A stretch of 64,000 nt of DNA, from NCBI GenBank assembly GCA_027922465.2, contig BQMF02000095.1, forward strand, positions 930,001-994,000, in the 5' to 3' direction. Made by a program: the position numbers and the translations under genes. Source of the stretch: Turritopsis dohrnii. Its lineage: Eukaryota; Cnidaria; Hydrozoa; Anthoathecata; Oceaniidae. Every line of letters starts with the position of its first letter. Position 1 is the stretch's first letter. The notes below the pieces were generated by a model, which was given only the letters and a program-made list of their open reading frames with translations, did no database searches and was not told the DNA's origin. Positions 47,292 through 58,212 of the stretch are shown here, one piece after another.

Positions 47292-50200
47292 TCATAATAC
47301 CTGTTGGTAAACTACATTTCTAGTGTAGCATCTCTCTCTAACATAGCCTTGCTGTAAAGTTCTACAAACCTTTACTTTCACCGCTTCAAAGCGTCGTGTT
47401 CGTGAAAATGCAACATACAGTTGACCGTGACTGAAGCAAGGCCTTTGCATGTAAATACCAACCCGTTCAAAAGTCTGACCTTGACTTTTGTTTATGGTTA
47501 TTGCGTAGGACAAACGGAGAGGAAATTGTGTACGCTTCAGCTGAAACGGAAGGTTGGTATCGTTGGGACACAATGTTACTCTAGGAATGAGCACCCGATT
47601 TCCAGCGGAGATACCCGTCAGCACTTCACAATCAAGGATATTCTCTCGGAGATTACGGATGACTAATCGGGTGCCGTTGCATAAACCGTCCTTCAACGAT
47701 AAATTTCTCAGCAGCATCACTATACTGTTGACTTTCAAGTTCAACCGGTGTGGAGGCATTCCAGAAGGAGTAAGCGAATTGATGAACTCCATCGGATACA
47801 GGTCAATTTCTTCTTGCTCATCAGAAACAACAGAATCGACACTAAAGTACGTGGCTGTTTCACCAGGCATTCCCTGAAGAATCCGTTCATTAATTACTAA
47901 AGCCTCATCATTGGTCGGTGTCAGAATTACACGACTCGACATATCCTCTCCTCCAGCATCACTAAAAATAGAATGGACGATATCATTATTTTCGTGCACA
48001 ACACATTCGTGCGGAATTTCGATGGAGTCTTTAAATGGCTCATCCACTTTTTTCGGTATCGTTCCACTTCCTAATTCAAGTAGGAATTCTGCAAATCCCC
48101 TTTCCCCAGGTGCAGCTCTCATGTTGACATTTAGATGAAAGATTTGCACTATTGGCCACAAGACAGAGCTCTTGATGCATGCTTCCACTATCTGAGCTGG
48201 TCTGCCTCTTTTCACTACTGGAAGAGTTTGTCTAAAATCACCACCTAAAAGAACAACCTTTCCAGCAAAAGGCACATCACTGTTACAGATATCTCTGAAC
48301 ATTCTATCAATAGCCTCAAGTGCATGCTTAGGAATCATACTTGCCTCATCAAATATCAAAATATGCTGACTACGTAAGAAATCGGCATGCCTACTGTTAG
48401 GCTTGACATTGCATGTTGTATTGTCCAATACAGGAACAGGTAATTTAAAAAGAGAATGGACTGTCTTACCATTTTGTAACAGTGTTGCTGCAATTCCAGT
48501 CCATGCACACGTACTTACTGATAGGTTTCTTCCAATAACCTCGCGAATGATGTAATTGTACGTGAACGTTTTACCTGTTCCACCGGGTCCATCAAGGAAG
48601 AAAACTTTAGCATTATTATTGTCGTTTGTTGCCACTGCATCTAGGACTGCATCAGCAACAGCAAGTTGGTCAGCATTCAACGTGTTCCTCATGTTGATGG
48701 CCTCTTCCCTCATTTCATCAGCATTTGGTAGATCGTCAGCAATAGCTTGTTCAAAAGCAGGCAAATCAAAGTCAGTAACAACCCTACCAAATTGCTGCAG
48801 GACTTCCTGAATTTTACCAAGAGCTGACTGCTCTGCCTGTACTTCCGGCTGGTGTCTCAAAAAATCTTCAATCATGTGAGCACGGAATCTTTCCCACAAC
48901 TCAGCTGGATTGCTTGGCTCTCCATGGATCAGAATGAAAGAGAACGCTTTGCGAATTTTAGAGGGAGTTGCTGATTCGCCAAGTTCTTCCATGGTTCGTA
49001 TCCACAAAGTATCGTCATCCAATAGTCCAAGTGCAATACACGCTTCCCTAAAAGATCTATATAAAATCCCATTAACAGTTCTAAGGTATTCAAAGGAAGT
49101 CGCACCAGGAACATGTAACAACAGCACACGTAAGAAATACCTTTCACCCTGCCGAATGCTAGCATTGTACATTCTACTTACAATTTTTTCTGCTCCACGC
49201 TGACGTGTCACCCACTTATGTTGTCGTGTTTGAAACACGTAATGGTGGGGTATATCAGGATATAAATATTGACGTGCCTGTTCGTCAACACGATTCAATT
49301 CGAACCAAGCAGTTAACTTGGTGTGCTCTTGTCCTCTTTCAAGTGCTGCTTGTTCCTGTCCTTCTCTGAAAAAAATCTGTTGCTCATTTGGAAGGTGAAC
49401 AGGAAGTCGTAAAATTGCATGACTTTGAGTGTGCATTGGAAAAGAGAATAAACGCCACACAGCTTCTGGAGCAGATACATACCTCGCATCTAAAAAAGTT
49501 TTGATTTCGTCGTGATCTATTCGCTCATTGATTTCAATATGAGCAGTATCGTGTCCTTTGTAAATGTATTTGTACAAATACTTGACACTTTTAATGGAAA
49601 CGCAGGCCTCTAAGTTTATATGTGCATTGTACTTTTTGCTGAGGAAAGGATTGTGTGGGACGATCCATCTGTTGTCAAGATCCATATTCCGAATTCGAAC
49701 AGTTCTTCCGTCATCTGGTCGGTGATATAAAGGATAGCCATCCACATTTAAAACAGTTCCATTGTTGAACTGCTTTGGGAAATTTTTGCTGCACTTACCA
49801 TCTTGCATACACGGTGAAGACACATTCAAATGGCCACATGGACCATGGACCATGCAGGATTTGATGATTTCGTAAAGTTCTGGTTCTTGATCGCGATTTG
49901 GAATTCGTGCTGATATCAATGAATCAATGTCATCACCATTGCGCAACTTAAATTCGTTGCCAAGATGCAACAGCATGTGCACATGAGGTAGACCCCTTTT
50001 CTGAAATTCTATAACATCCACCTGTGCTACAGATACACCTAGAACAGAATCTTTGATAATATCGTTTTTAAGAGTTTCCAACTTCAATTTGAATACTCGT
50101 GCAACCAGATCTGGCCTATCTGATGCGGTTTGACCAGGCAAAAGATTTTGAACAATTTCAGGCCATTTAGGATTGCATGTAAAAGTTAAAAATAAATCTG

Positions 50201-52145
50201 GTTTACCTTTTTTCGAAACTAATGCCATAGCATCTAGGTACAATTGGTGCATATTTCTCGGTGAACCTGAAAACGTAGATGGCAATACAACGATATTACC
50301 CGCACGGAGGTTTCGTTCATGGGCAGCTTCCTCCAAATAGTCCATCAAGCCTGTGTAGCTATCCGCCCGTAGTTGTTCTTGGTTCTGGCGTATGAAGTCG
50401 AGTCTCGCTCCCTCCACTTTGACATAGCTGTCAACAACAAACTGTTGAAATAGTTTTCCAGCTAAATGTAAAGCAGAAAATTCACGTCTAATGGCAATAC
50501 GATAAATGTAATACTGCAATTGTGTAATTTTATTCCGCCTTTCAGTTGCATGCTGTTGTACGTGATTCATGTTCGGACTCCATCCAGGATCACCTCTAGG
50601 AAAAATTATTGGATACATCATGGAGTCAATGTTTGTCGACATGTAAGAAATATTTCGCAAGGGCTGATCTCTTGGATACACTACAATATTTCTACCAGCA
50701 GGAGGTGCACCGTCGTTACCTACAAAAATTGCTGGGACTTCTTCGTGATGTGGAGCATTGTATCTCCTCCTGTCTTCACCTTCACGCATATACATACCCA
50801 CTACCGAGGATGGTCTATTTTCTAAGAGCGCCCTTTCTTCTTCTTCTCGTTCGACCTGAGCCAAGTTACGATATGCTGCGGCATAAGGTGAAACTCTATT
50901 AATGACCGTTTGTATTTGCCCCATCAAGTCTCTGTTGCAATCCGCATTGGAAGGGTTTTGCATACGCATGTCAAGCAAATTAGCAGCTTCGATAATATAC
51001 AGTTGGCTAAACATAGGCACTTGGTTTTCATTAGCATGCAGTGCTCCATACCTATGTAGCAGTTGTCCACATATCCTAAAACATGGAGGCCCATTTCCTG
51101 GGGGCGGACGTAGATAAGCTGACAGAGAAGCAAAACTAAATGCATTATTATAAACTCTAATACACTTACGGAAATGTTTACCCAGTGCAGAATCATCAAG
51201 TAAAAGATTCCTTAACTCAGGCGGATAATTTAATAAAGGAAGATGTACCTTTCCATTTGTGCAACATTTAAAATTAGTTTCACGGTCGAATTTGAGTGCT
51301 CCACAATGTTCACATAAAATGTTAAATTCACCTAAAGAATGAATGTCAGGTAAATTATTGTTTTCAATATCAATCCGTGCAGCATTTAAAAAGCGAGCCC
51401 TGCGCACTCGTCTGTTTCGGACATATGCTCTTTGATGTTGTTGAGCATTAGCTGCACGTCGAGCATCAGCTTGTTCGGGTTGCTTATTGCTTCTAACATA
51501 TTGGTGCTGCTGAGCATCAGATGCACGTCGAGCAGCAGCTTGTTCGGGTTGCTCATTGCTTCTAACATATTGGTGCTGCTGAGCATCAGATGCACGTCGA
51601 GCAGCAGCTTGGTCGGGTTGCTCATTTTCTCTAAGCAATTGTTGACGTTGAGCTTGTGCTTCAAGTCGAGCAGCTCCTTGATCAGGTTGCTCATTATCTC
51701 TTAGCACCTGTTGTCGGTGAGCTTGCGCTTCAAGTCGAGCAGCTACTTGATCAGGTTGCTCGTTATCTCTTCGCGCCTGTTGTCGGTGAGCTTGCACTTC
51801 AAGTCGAGCAGCAACTTGATCAGGTTGCTCGTTATCTCTTAACGACTGTTGTCGGTGAGCTTGTGATAGGAGTCGAGCAGCAACTTGTTCCGGTTGCTCA
51901 TTAGCCCGTCGCTGTCTTTGAAGTTGTGCATCCCTCTCCCTTCTCAATTGAGCACGAATCTCACTTTGATTTGCACGGTATCTCCTTTGTCGTTCAGCAT
52001 TTCTAATGCGACGACGTTGTTGAGGGTCATCAGCAGGGGGTTGTTGTTGTTGATGTTGTTGCCGTGCATCAACTACATCTCTATCAAATTGTGATCTAGG
52101 CAATGCAAACCTTTGAGGGATTCCATAGTCATGATCAGAATTCAT
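47292..52145 (-). CDS. Helitron Rep-helicase, intact (1617 aa)
   Basis: It drives rolling-circle transposition: an HUH endonuclease nicks and joins ends and a 5'-3' helicase unwinds DNA. ATG at 52145. Order: Gln/Arg-rich N-terminus with seven 23-residue repeats (NEQPDQVAARLEAQAHRQQ type, residues about 80-240); a Cys/His segment (ILCEHCGALKF); the Helitron-like N domain; Rep with LFLTFTCNPKWPEI, the HUH motif LPHVHMLLHL (about 718) and the paired Tyr motif YLYKYIYKG (about 858); and a PIF1-type helicase with Walker A GPGGTGKT (about 1187), IFDEASM, GGDFRQTLPVV and INKSQGQTFERVG (about 1551). No stop or frameshift. No OTU or endonuclease extension was seen. It lies inside unit E and is the likely source of the array. 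Confidence 0.95.
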   Translation of the reverse strand: MNSDHDYGIPQRFALPRSQFDRDVVDARQQHQQQQPPADDPQQRRRIRNAERQRRYRANQSEIRAQLRRERDAQLQRQRRANEQPEQVAARLLSQAHRQQSLRDNEQPDQVAARLEVQAHRQQARRDNEQPDQVAARLEAQAHRQQVLRDNEQPDQGAARLEAQAQRQQLLRENEQPDQAAARRASDAQQHQYVRSNEQPEQAAARRASDAQQHQYVRSNKQPEQADARRAANAQQHQRAYVRNRRVRRARFLNAARIDIENNNLPDIHSLGEFNILCEHCGALKFDRETNFKCCTNGKVHLPLLNYPPELRNLLLDDSALGKHFRKCIRVYNNAFSFASLSAYLRPPPGNGPPCFRICGQLLHRYGALHANENQVPMFSQLYIIEAANLLDMRMQNPSNADCNRDLMGQIQTVINRVSPYAAAYRNLAQVEREEEERALLENRPSSVVGMYMREGEDRRRYNAPHHEEVPAIFVGNDGAPPAGRNIVVYPRDQPLRNISYMSTNIDSMMYPIIFPRGDPGWSPNMNHVQQHATERRNKITQLQYYIYRIAIRREFSALHLAGKLFQQFVVDSYVKVEGARLDFIRQNQEQLRADSYTGLMDYLEEAAHERNLRAGNIVVLPSTFSGSPRNMHQLYLDAMALVSKKGKPDLFLTFTCNPKWPEIVQNLLPGQTASDRPDLVARVFKLKLETLKNDIIKDSVLGVSVAQVDVIEFQKRGLPHVHMLLHLGNEFKLRNGDDIDSLISARIPNRDQEPELYEIIKSCMVHGPCGHLNVSSPCMQDGKCSKNFPKQFNNGTVLNVDGYPLYHRPDDGRTVRIRNMDLDNRWIVPHNPFLSKKYNAHINLEACVSIKSVKYLYKYIYKGHDTAHIEINERIDHDEIKTFLDARYVSAPEAVWRLFSFPMHTQSHAILRLPVHLPNEQQIFFREGQEQAALERGQEHTKLTAWFELNRVDEQARQYLYPDIPHHYVFQTRQHKWVTRQRGAEKIVSRMYNASIRQGERYFLRVLLLHVPGATSFEYLRTVNGILYRSFREACIALGLLDDDTLWIRTMEELGESATPSKIRKAFSFILIHGEPSNPAELWERFRAHMIEDFLRHQPEVQAEQSALGKIQEVLQQFGRVVTDFDLPAFEQAIADDLPNADEMREEAINMRNTLNADQLAVADAVLDAVATNDNNNAKVFFLDGPGGTGKTFTYNYIIREVIGRNLSVSTCAWTGIAATLLQNGKTVHSLFKLPVPVLDNTTCNVKPNSRHADFLRSQHILIFDEASMIPKHALEAIDRMFRDICNSDVPFAGKVVLLGGDFRQTLPVVKRGRPAQIVEACIKSSVLWPIVQIFHLNVNMRAAPGERGFAEFLLELGSGTIPKKVDEPFKDSIEIPHECVVHENNDIVHSIFSDAGGEDMSSRVILTPTNDEALVINERILQGMPGETATYFSVDSVVSDEQEEIDLYPMEFINSLTPSGMPPHRLNLKVNSIVMLLRNLSLKDGLCNGTRLVIRNLRENILDCEVLTGISAGNRVLIPRVTLCPNDTNLPFQLKRTQFPLRLSYAITINKSQGQTFERVGIYMQRPCFSHGQLYVAFSRTRRFEAVKVKVCRTLQQGYVRERCYTRNVVYQQVL
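51440..51905 (-). repeat. 69-bp coding repeats in Rep-helicase N-terminus
   Basis: Seven in-frame copies of a 23-codon unit, two subtypes (HRQQ and QQHQY). Neighbouring copies are nearly identical in nucleotide sequence (for example around 51485-51610), implying recent expansion. They are predicted to be helical and highly charged. Confidence 0.85.
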
Positions 52146-52787
52146 AACTCGTTGAGAAAAAACTCAAACAAAAGAACAATCTATACAGGAATGTAGCTAT
52201 ATATCTATTTATATAATTTTTATTATCACCACAAAAATAAAAACACAACAGGCCTTGTGTTTTTTGTCAGTTTACCTAGCTAAATAGACAACAATAAACA
52301 AAAAAGCAAACGCAACTTTCCTTTGTTGTCTTTAGGCAAACGAAATGATCGTTTTTTCTCAACTTTCTTCACTTTCTTTTCGCGCGAATATATGAAAATT
52401 TGTTCAAAGCAAACCTGATCAGTTTCCAATTGTTGCCATGACATTGAGCGGGGGTTAACAAACGCTTAAAAGTGGATTCACTAAAGGTCATTCTTAAGTA
52501 TTGTGGAAATATTAAGTTATAAATTGACTTATATTACTCATGTACATATATTTCAGTTAAAAATATTACAATTTCATGCAATTATCGCTATTTTTAGAAG
52601 CCATTTTTTTCCTAGAAGCCATTTTTTTCTGTTTATACCCCCTAATTTTCTTCTGATCTCCGCGATCTCTCCGTTGCAGATCCCCGATTTCTTTCGAAGC
52701 GAAATCTACCATTTTGCGTGACTTACAAACAAACGAACAAACAAACAGACAGACAGACAGACGGAGAATCGACTATTAATATATAGA
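52146..52787 (-). promoter_or_regulatory. Helitron E 5' leader
   Basis: The 640 bp from the 5' terminus to the Rep-helicase ATG include the conserved family start and a (GTCT/GTTT)n stretch near 52735-52765. No definite TATA box was picked out. It should hold the promoter of the transposase gene. Confidence 0.4.
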
Positions 52788-53531
52788 TATATACTAGTAT
52801 CCCGGGTAAAAACGTTTTACCGAACTTAACTTCGAAAACATTAGGTCAACTCCACCATTCCCGTGTACGTACCCCGTGACGAAAACATAAATCATAGAAT
52901 CGCAACTCAAAAACATCCCAGGCGGCGTCGCTCGCCACCCATGTTCAGTATGCGTTGTGTTGCAAAATTTAACTCGTGTAAAAGTTTCTACAGGCATTAA
53001 TTTTTTAATTCATTTCTTACATTCAGAAGATTAAAAACAGAAACAAATAGCAACATGGCTCAGAATAATATATTTATACGCAGAAGAGAAGTAACTTTAA
53101 TGTAAAAAAATGGCAATATATAACACAGAACTGTTTACCCAGACATACGAAACCAAACATTACAAAATGTTAATTCAAAACAAATTGATACTTTCCAACT
53201 TTTTCTTTTGTTCCAAAGTTACTACTCGACTGCAACCATTAATGAATTTTTGAAATGATATGTAGTCTGTTCTTCCCAAAACCATCAACGTCATGATTAA
53301 AACCATGAGTTTCATTTCTTTATGCTTTTTTTATTATTACCTAAAAAATTAATACTTGAATTGTAATACCGAAAACCTAATCATGCTATAACAATACTGA
53401 AATAAAAAATAAAACAAAAAGAAAGAAAAAACAAAAAGAAAATTCAAGTACGCATTTATCCTAAAGATAACAATTAAAAACAAAATTTGGTCTATAAAGT
53501 CAACCGATACTGTGAGTCAATACGGGTTCAC

Positions 53532-53858
53532 TCAACACTGGAGCTGAAGAATAAAGACTTTTACCTGGCATACACAACCAAACATCAAATTAATAAAAAT
53601 AATTGAAATAACAAAATGCCCTACTTTGACCAAAACCATAATTGAATACCCAGAAGATATTAAAAGCAACAAATAAAAACATAATGCTAAACTTATATAC
53701 CTAGCAAGTATGTATGTAGCAATTAACATAACACAAAATAATGAATGCCGTAAACAAATATAAACTGAAGAAAAATATACCCCAGCAATGCTTTTTTTTG
53801 TAGTACAATCGCAATGAAATACATAATCCATTCTTCTCTTAAATAACCTTCTCAACAT
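53532..53858 (-). other. Hydrophobic exon-like ORF in unit F
   Basis: About 108 residues with two or three hydrophobic stretches (LFCVMLIATYILARYISLAL). It is conserved in unit G (55819-56118) with few changes, but both copies also diverge at the ends. It may be part of a captured gene or chance coding in a recent duplicate. Confidence 0.25.
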
Positions 53859-54663
53859 ACCATGTGTTTCGTTTATAAATAGCTACACTTTTTCTTTTCT
53901 GACCTAAAAGCAAAAGATTTCAGTAAAGAACAGCTACAATACTTACTACTACTGCAACCATATTTAAGCAAACCAAAACAAAAGACATAAATGGCTGGCA
54001 AAAAGGCATGCAGACAAAGCATCAAACATCGTCAATAGATACAATTTGACAGCATAACACGTTCCCTACTTCCACAGCCATCAGAAAGGAAAACAGTCAT
54101 AGCTGTGGGACCATTTTTAATTGATCTGTAAATAAATAAATCAAATCAAATCTTCTTTGCTAACTATAAAAATAATAATATCGCGCGTTACCAAAACAAA
54201 TTACTCTCGTCTTCGTTTTTCATCCAGTAGCATATAAACTAAACGAAAGAACTCATATAATAAGATATCTATTCAAAGCTATAGTATTTAATCTTTCAAA
54301 ACTAAATTAAAACCATTCCTTACTGTGTAAATAAACATCATTTTGTTCTGCATTTCTTCACTACACTTTCTTCTATATAGCGATATTTGATAACTAAAAC
54401 GTAAAAAACATTTAAATACATTTAAATACAAATACATATACCTAACTTGTTCTTTTATTAATCAAAAATAAAAGTTTTATAATAATACCTTTTGTTCGTT
54501 CGAGCTTTCTGCAGCTAATTTTTAAAAACTTCACTGCACTTCTTCTGTATATCTAAATATGATTTTTCATTGTAAACAAACAACTAACTCACTTACACGT
54601 GCTACCCGTGTTCTTTTATTAATAAGAGGAAAAGTTTAGCAATAAACACGATAATAAAACGTT

Positions 54664-55035
54664 TTATAATAATAACAATACCTTCGTGCATACAAACCTG
54701 TGTTTCTTCGGCAGTTCTTTCGTCGATTTGCTGCCTAAAACAATCAAATTTAAATTAAAATATTCGTATACAAAAAGAAACACGTCTTCTTCGCGAAGTT
54801 TCTTGCTCACGAAATGATCGTTGACAAATTTCGAACGAAGAAGATTGCATTGCTCGCACTCCTCCAAAGACGTTTTTCGGCTGATTTCCACTGCGCAAAC
54901 CAAAAATAACAAAACGGAGGAGCATATACTAATCGCGGAAAATAAAAAAAAACGCTCTCGCATCTGCGTGGTTTTACGACGAAAAGGGAAAAAATAAGAA
55001 GGTTTTGACCGTGAAAGAAAAACCAAATATATCAC
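54664..55035 (-). other. Exon-like ORF in unit F (possible captured gene)
   Basis: A 123-residue frame has a hydrophobic segment (SAISICSSVLLFLVCAV) that could be a signal peptide or membrane anchor, followed by a charged stretch. Within it lie an intron-like sequence ending GATTGTTTTAG and a possible donor after GAAACACAG. The same frame is shifted in unit G (56895-57284), arguing against current selection. It has no recognised family. Confidence 0.3.
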
Positions 55036-55083
55036 TCTCTAAAATAAAAGTGTGACACACAATCGCGAATTAGTATAATAAGA

Positions 55084-57332
55084 CTAGTATCCCGGGTAAA
55101 AACTTTTTACCGAACTTAACTTCGAAAACATTAGGTCAAATCCACCATTTCCGTGTACGTACTTCCTGACGAAAAAATAAATCATAGAATCGCAACTCAA
55201 AAACATCCCAGGCGGCGTCGCTCGCCACCCATGTTCAGTATGCGTTGTGTTGTGAAATTTAACTCGTGTAAAAGTTTCTACAGGCATTAATTTTTTAATT
55301 CATTTCTTACATTCAGAAGATTAAAAACAGAAACAAATAGCAACATGGCTCAGAATAATATATCTATACGCAGAAGAGAAGTAACTTTAATGTAAAAAAA
55401 ATGGCAATATATAACACAGAACTGTTTAGCCAGACATACGAAACCAAACATTACAAAATGTTTATTCAAAACAAATTGATACCTTCCAACTTTTTCTTTT
55501 GTTCCAAAGTTACTACTCGACTGCAACCATTAATGAATTTTTGAAATGATATGTAGTCTGTTCTTCCCAAAACCATCAACGTCATGATTAAAACCATGAG
55601 TTTCATTTCTTTATGCTTTTTTTATTATTACCTAAAAAATTAATACTTGAATTGTAATACCGAAAACCTTATCATGCTATAACAATATTGAAATAAAAAA
55701 TAAAACAAAAAGAAAGAAAAAACAAAAAGAAAATTCAAGTACGCATTTATCCTAAAGATAAAAATTAAAAACAAAATTTGGTCTATAAAGTCAACCGATA
55801 CTGTGAGTCAATACGGGTTCACTCAACACTGGAGCTGAACAGAATAAAGACTTTTACCTGGCATACACAACCAAACATCAAATTAATAAAAATAATTGAA
55901 ACAACAAAATGCCCTGCTTTGACCAAAACCATAATTGAATACCCAGAAGATATTAAAAGCAACAAATAAAAACATAATGCTAAACTTATATACCTAGCAA
56001 GTATGTATGTAGCAGTTAACATAACACAAAATAATGAATGCCGTAAACAAATATAAACTGAAGAAAAATATACCCCAGCAATGCTTCTTTCTTGTAGTAC
56101 AATCGCAATGAAATACATAATCCATTCTTTTCTTAAATAACCTTCTCAACATACCATGTGTTTCATTTATACATTTATAAATTTCGTTTATAAATAGCTA
56201 CACTTTTTCTTTTCTGACCTAAAAGAAAAAGATTTCAGTAAAGAACAGCTACAATACTTACTACTACTGCAACCATATTTAAGCAAACCAAAACAAAAGG
56301 CATAAATGGCTGGCAGAAAGGCATGCAGACAAAGCATCAAACATCGTCAATAGATACAATTTTACAGCATAACACGTTCCCTACTTCCACAGCCATGAGA
56401 AAGGAAAACAGTCATAGCTGTGGGACCATTTTTAATTGATCTGTAAATAAATAAATCAAATCAAATCTTCTTTGCTAACTATAAAAATAATAATAGCGCG
56501 CGTTACCAAAACAAATTACTCTCGTCTTCGATTCGACTAAACGAAAGAACTCATATAATAAGATATCTATTCAAAGCTATAGTATTTAATCTTTCAAAAC
56601 TAAATTAAAACCATTCCTTACTGTGTAAAGAAACATCATTTTGTTCTGCATTTCTTCACTACACTTTCTTCTGTATAGCGATATTTGATAACTAAAACGT
56701 AAACAAACATTTAAATACATTTAAATACAAATGCATATACCTAACTTGTTCTTTTATGAAAATAAAATAAAAGCTTTATAATAATACCTTTCGTTCGTTC
56801 GATCTTTCTGCAGCTAATTTTTAAAAACTTCACTGCACTTCTTCTGTATATCTAAACAAACATTGTAAACAAACAACTAACTCACTTACACGTGCTACCC
56901 GATAATAAAACGTTTTATAATAATAACAATACCTTCGTGCATACAAACCTGTGTTTCTTCGTCAGTTCTTTCGTCGATTTGCTGCCTAAAACAATCAAAT
57001 TTAATTTGAAATATTCGTATACAAAAAGAAACACGTCTTCTTCGCGAAGTTTCTTGCTCACGAAATGATCGTTGACAAATTTCGAACGAAGAAATTGCAT
57101 TGCTCGCACTCCTCCAAAGACGTTTTTCGGCTGATTTCCACTGCGCAAACCAAAAATAACAAAACGGAGGAGCATATACTAATCGCGGAAAATCAAAAAA
57201 AGTGTTCTCGCCTCTTCGTGGTTTTACGACAAAAAGGGAAAAAATAAGAAGGATTTGACCGTGAAAAAAAAACAAATATATCACTCTCTAAAATAAAAGT
57301 GTAACACACAATCGCGAATTAGTATAATAAGA
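55084..57332 (-). mobile_element. Helitron array unit G (non-autonomous), near-duplicate of F
   Basis: It starts at 57332 (TCTTATTATACTAATTCGCG, preceded by A) and ends CGGGATACTAG at 55084, abutting the TC of unit F. At 2249 bp it differs from F by scattered substitutions and small indels (for example near 54520 versus 56770 and 54600 versus 56900). It is the 5'-most unit of the array. Confidence 0.85.
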
Positions 57333-57410
57333 TAGCATAGTTCGCTATGTGCTGATTTCATGGCCACACTCACAATCAGAAAACGTTTTAAAATATCTTC
57401 TTTTAACCTA

Positions 57411-58027
57411 CCCAGCGGGCACAAGACGTCTTTGAGACGTCCTATTTTAATCGTAAAATGGTCGTTTGCATTCCAGATCATTTTGGGACGTCGTAGGGAC
57501 GTCTGAAACGGGACGTCGCAATTGGGATCCTTTTACGACGTTTTTGGGACGTCTTTATACGGATTGAATAACGACCTTCGAAACAATTGTAAATTTAAGA
57601 TCATTTTGCGACGTCGTTGGGACGTCTGAAACGGGACGTCGGAATTGGGATCATTTTACGACGTTTTTGGGACGTCTCTGTGCAGATTCAATAACGATCT
57701 TCGAAACAATTATAAACTTTCAAAAGCAATCAGTCTGTTAGAATGATTTATTGTAAATGTTTTTAAACGTCTTGACAACAAGCAGCGGTGGCATAACGGT
57801 TACGAGTTCGGCTGGCACACCAGAGGTTCCAGGTTCGGATCCGCCTGTGGCCTATTACCGTTTTTGAAAGAGTAAATTTCATAATCCTGCAACGTCGTTA
57901 CGATGTCGTTGGGATGTCATCGAGACGTCTCAATGAAGATGTAATTGGGACGTCTTTTGAGATTCCCACTTCGCGACCATTTACGACGTCTTAGGGACGT
58001 CTTTACGACGTCTTTGTGCCCGCTGGG
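57411..58027. mobile_element. TIR element with GACGTC repeats and tRNA-like core
   Basis: The ends are CCCAGCGGGCACAAGACGTC and CCCAGCGGGCACAAAGACGT, flanked by TA (57409-57410, 58028-58029). Many near-regular GGGACGTC/GACGTC words fill both arms. The centre holds a tRNA-like promoter segment. It is 617 bp with no protein coding. The superfamily is not assigned; a related end occurs at 8579. Confidence 0.7.
57782..57851 (+). other. tRNA-like segment (A and B boxes), SINE-like
   Basis: TGGCATAACGG (57789-57799) fits an A box and GGTTCGGATCC (57832-57842) fits a B box, 32 bp apart. The acceptor and T stems do not pair well, so this is not a functional tRNA. It is more likely a tRNA-derived SINE head or a pol III promoter. 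Confidence 0.5.
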
Positions 58028-58212
58028 TATTCATGCAACAAACAGATTTGGAAAATAGCCTCTGTTTCAGCCTACAACAGACTTCAGCCTACAATCGAGG
58101 ACACAAAATCTCGGAATTACGGACGTAGAAACGCTAATGAAAGATCAGCTGCTATCGCACTGACCAATAAACTAATCTCTTTTGGATCAATTATATTTGC
58201 CTTAACACAGTT

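Larger units (their letters stand above)
44567..52787 (-). mobile_element. Helitron array unit E, apparently autonomous
   Basis: The 5' end TCTATATATTAATAG at 52787 is preceded by A. The 3' end is hairpin-CTAG at 44567, followed at once by the TC of unit D. Its 8221 bp carry an intact Rep-helicase gene with about 640 bp upstream. The 3' portion (44570-47290) is non-coding with tandem repeats, a GC-rich island and an internal family 2-like hairpin (near 44770). Confidence 0.85.
52794..55083 (-). mobile_element. Helitron array unit F (non-autonomous, family 2 end)
   Basis: It starts TCTTATTATACTAATTCGCG at 55083. It ends in a hairpin (GGTAAAA/TTTTACC) plus CGGGATACTAG at 52794, six bases (TATATA) before the start of unit E. 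At 52.92 kb it also contains the family 1 3' subterminal sequence (GGCGAGCGACGCCGCC) without its CTAG, so two 3' ends occur in series. The 2290 bp are nearly identical to unit G. Confidence 0.85.

Noticed and set aside
47421..52094. Many + strand ORFs of 70-107 residues opposite the Rep-helicase
   Set aside because: They are antisense shadows of a well-supported coding region and carry no domains.
52794..52997. Duplicate 67-residue ORFs at 52794-52997 and 55084-55287
   Set aside because: They coincide with Helitron 3' termini, including the hairpin; their conservation reflects the duplicated ends.
57782..57851. Functional tRNA gene
   Set aside because: Acceptor and T stems pair poorly and no clear anticodon arm is visible.
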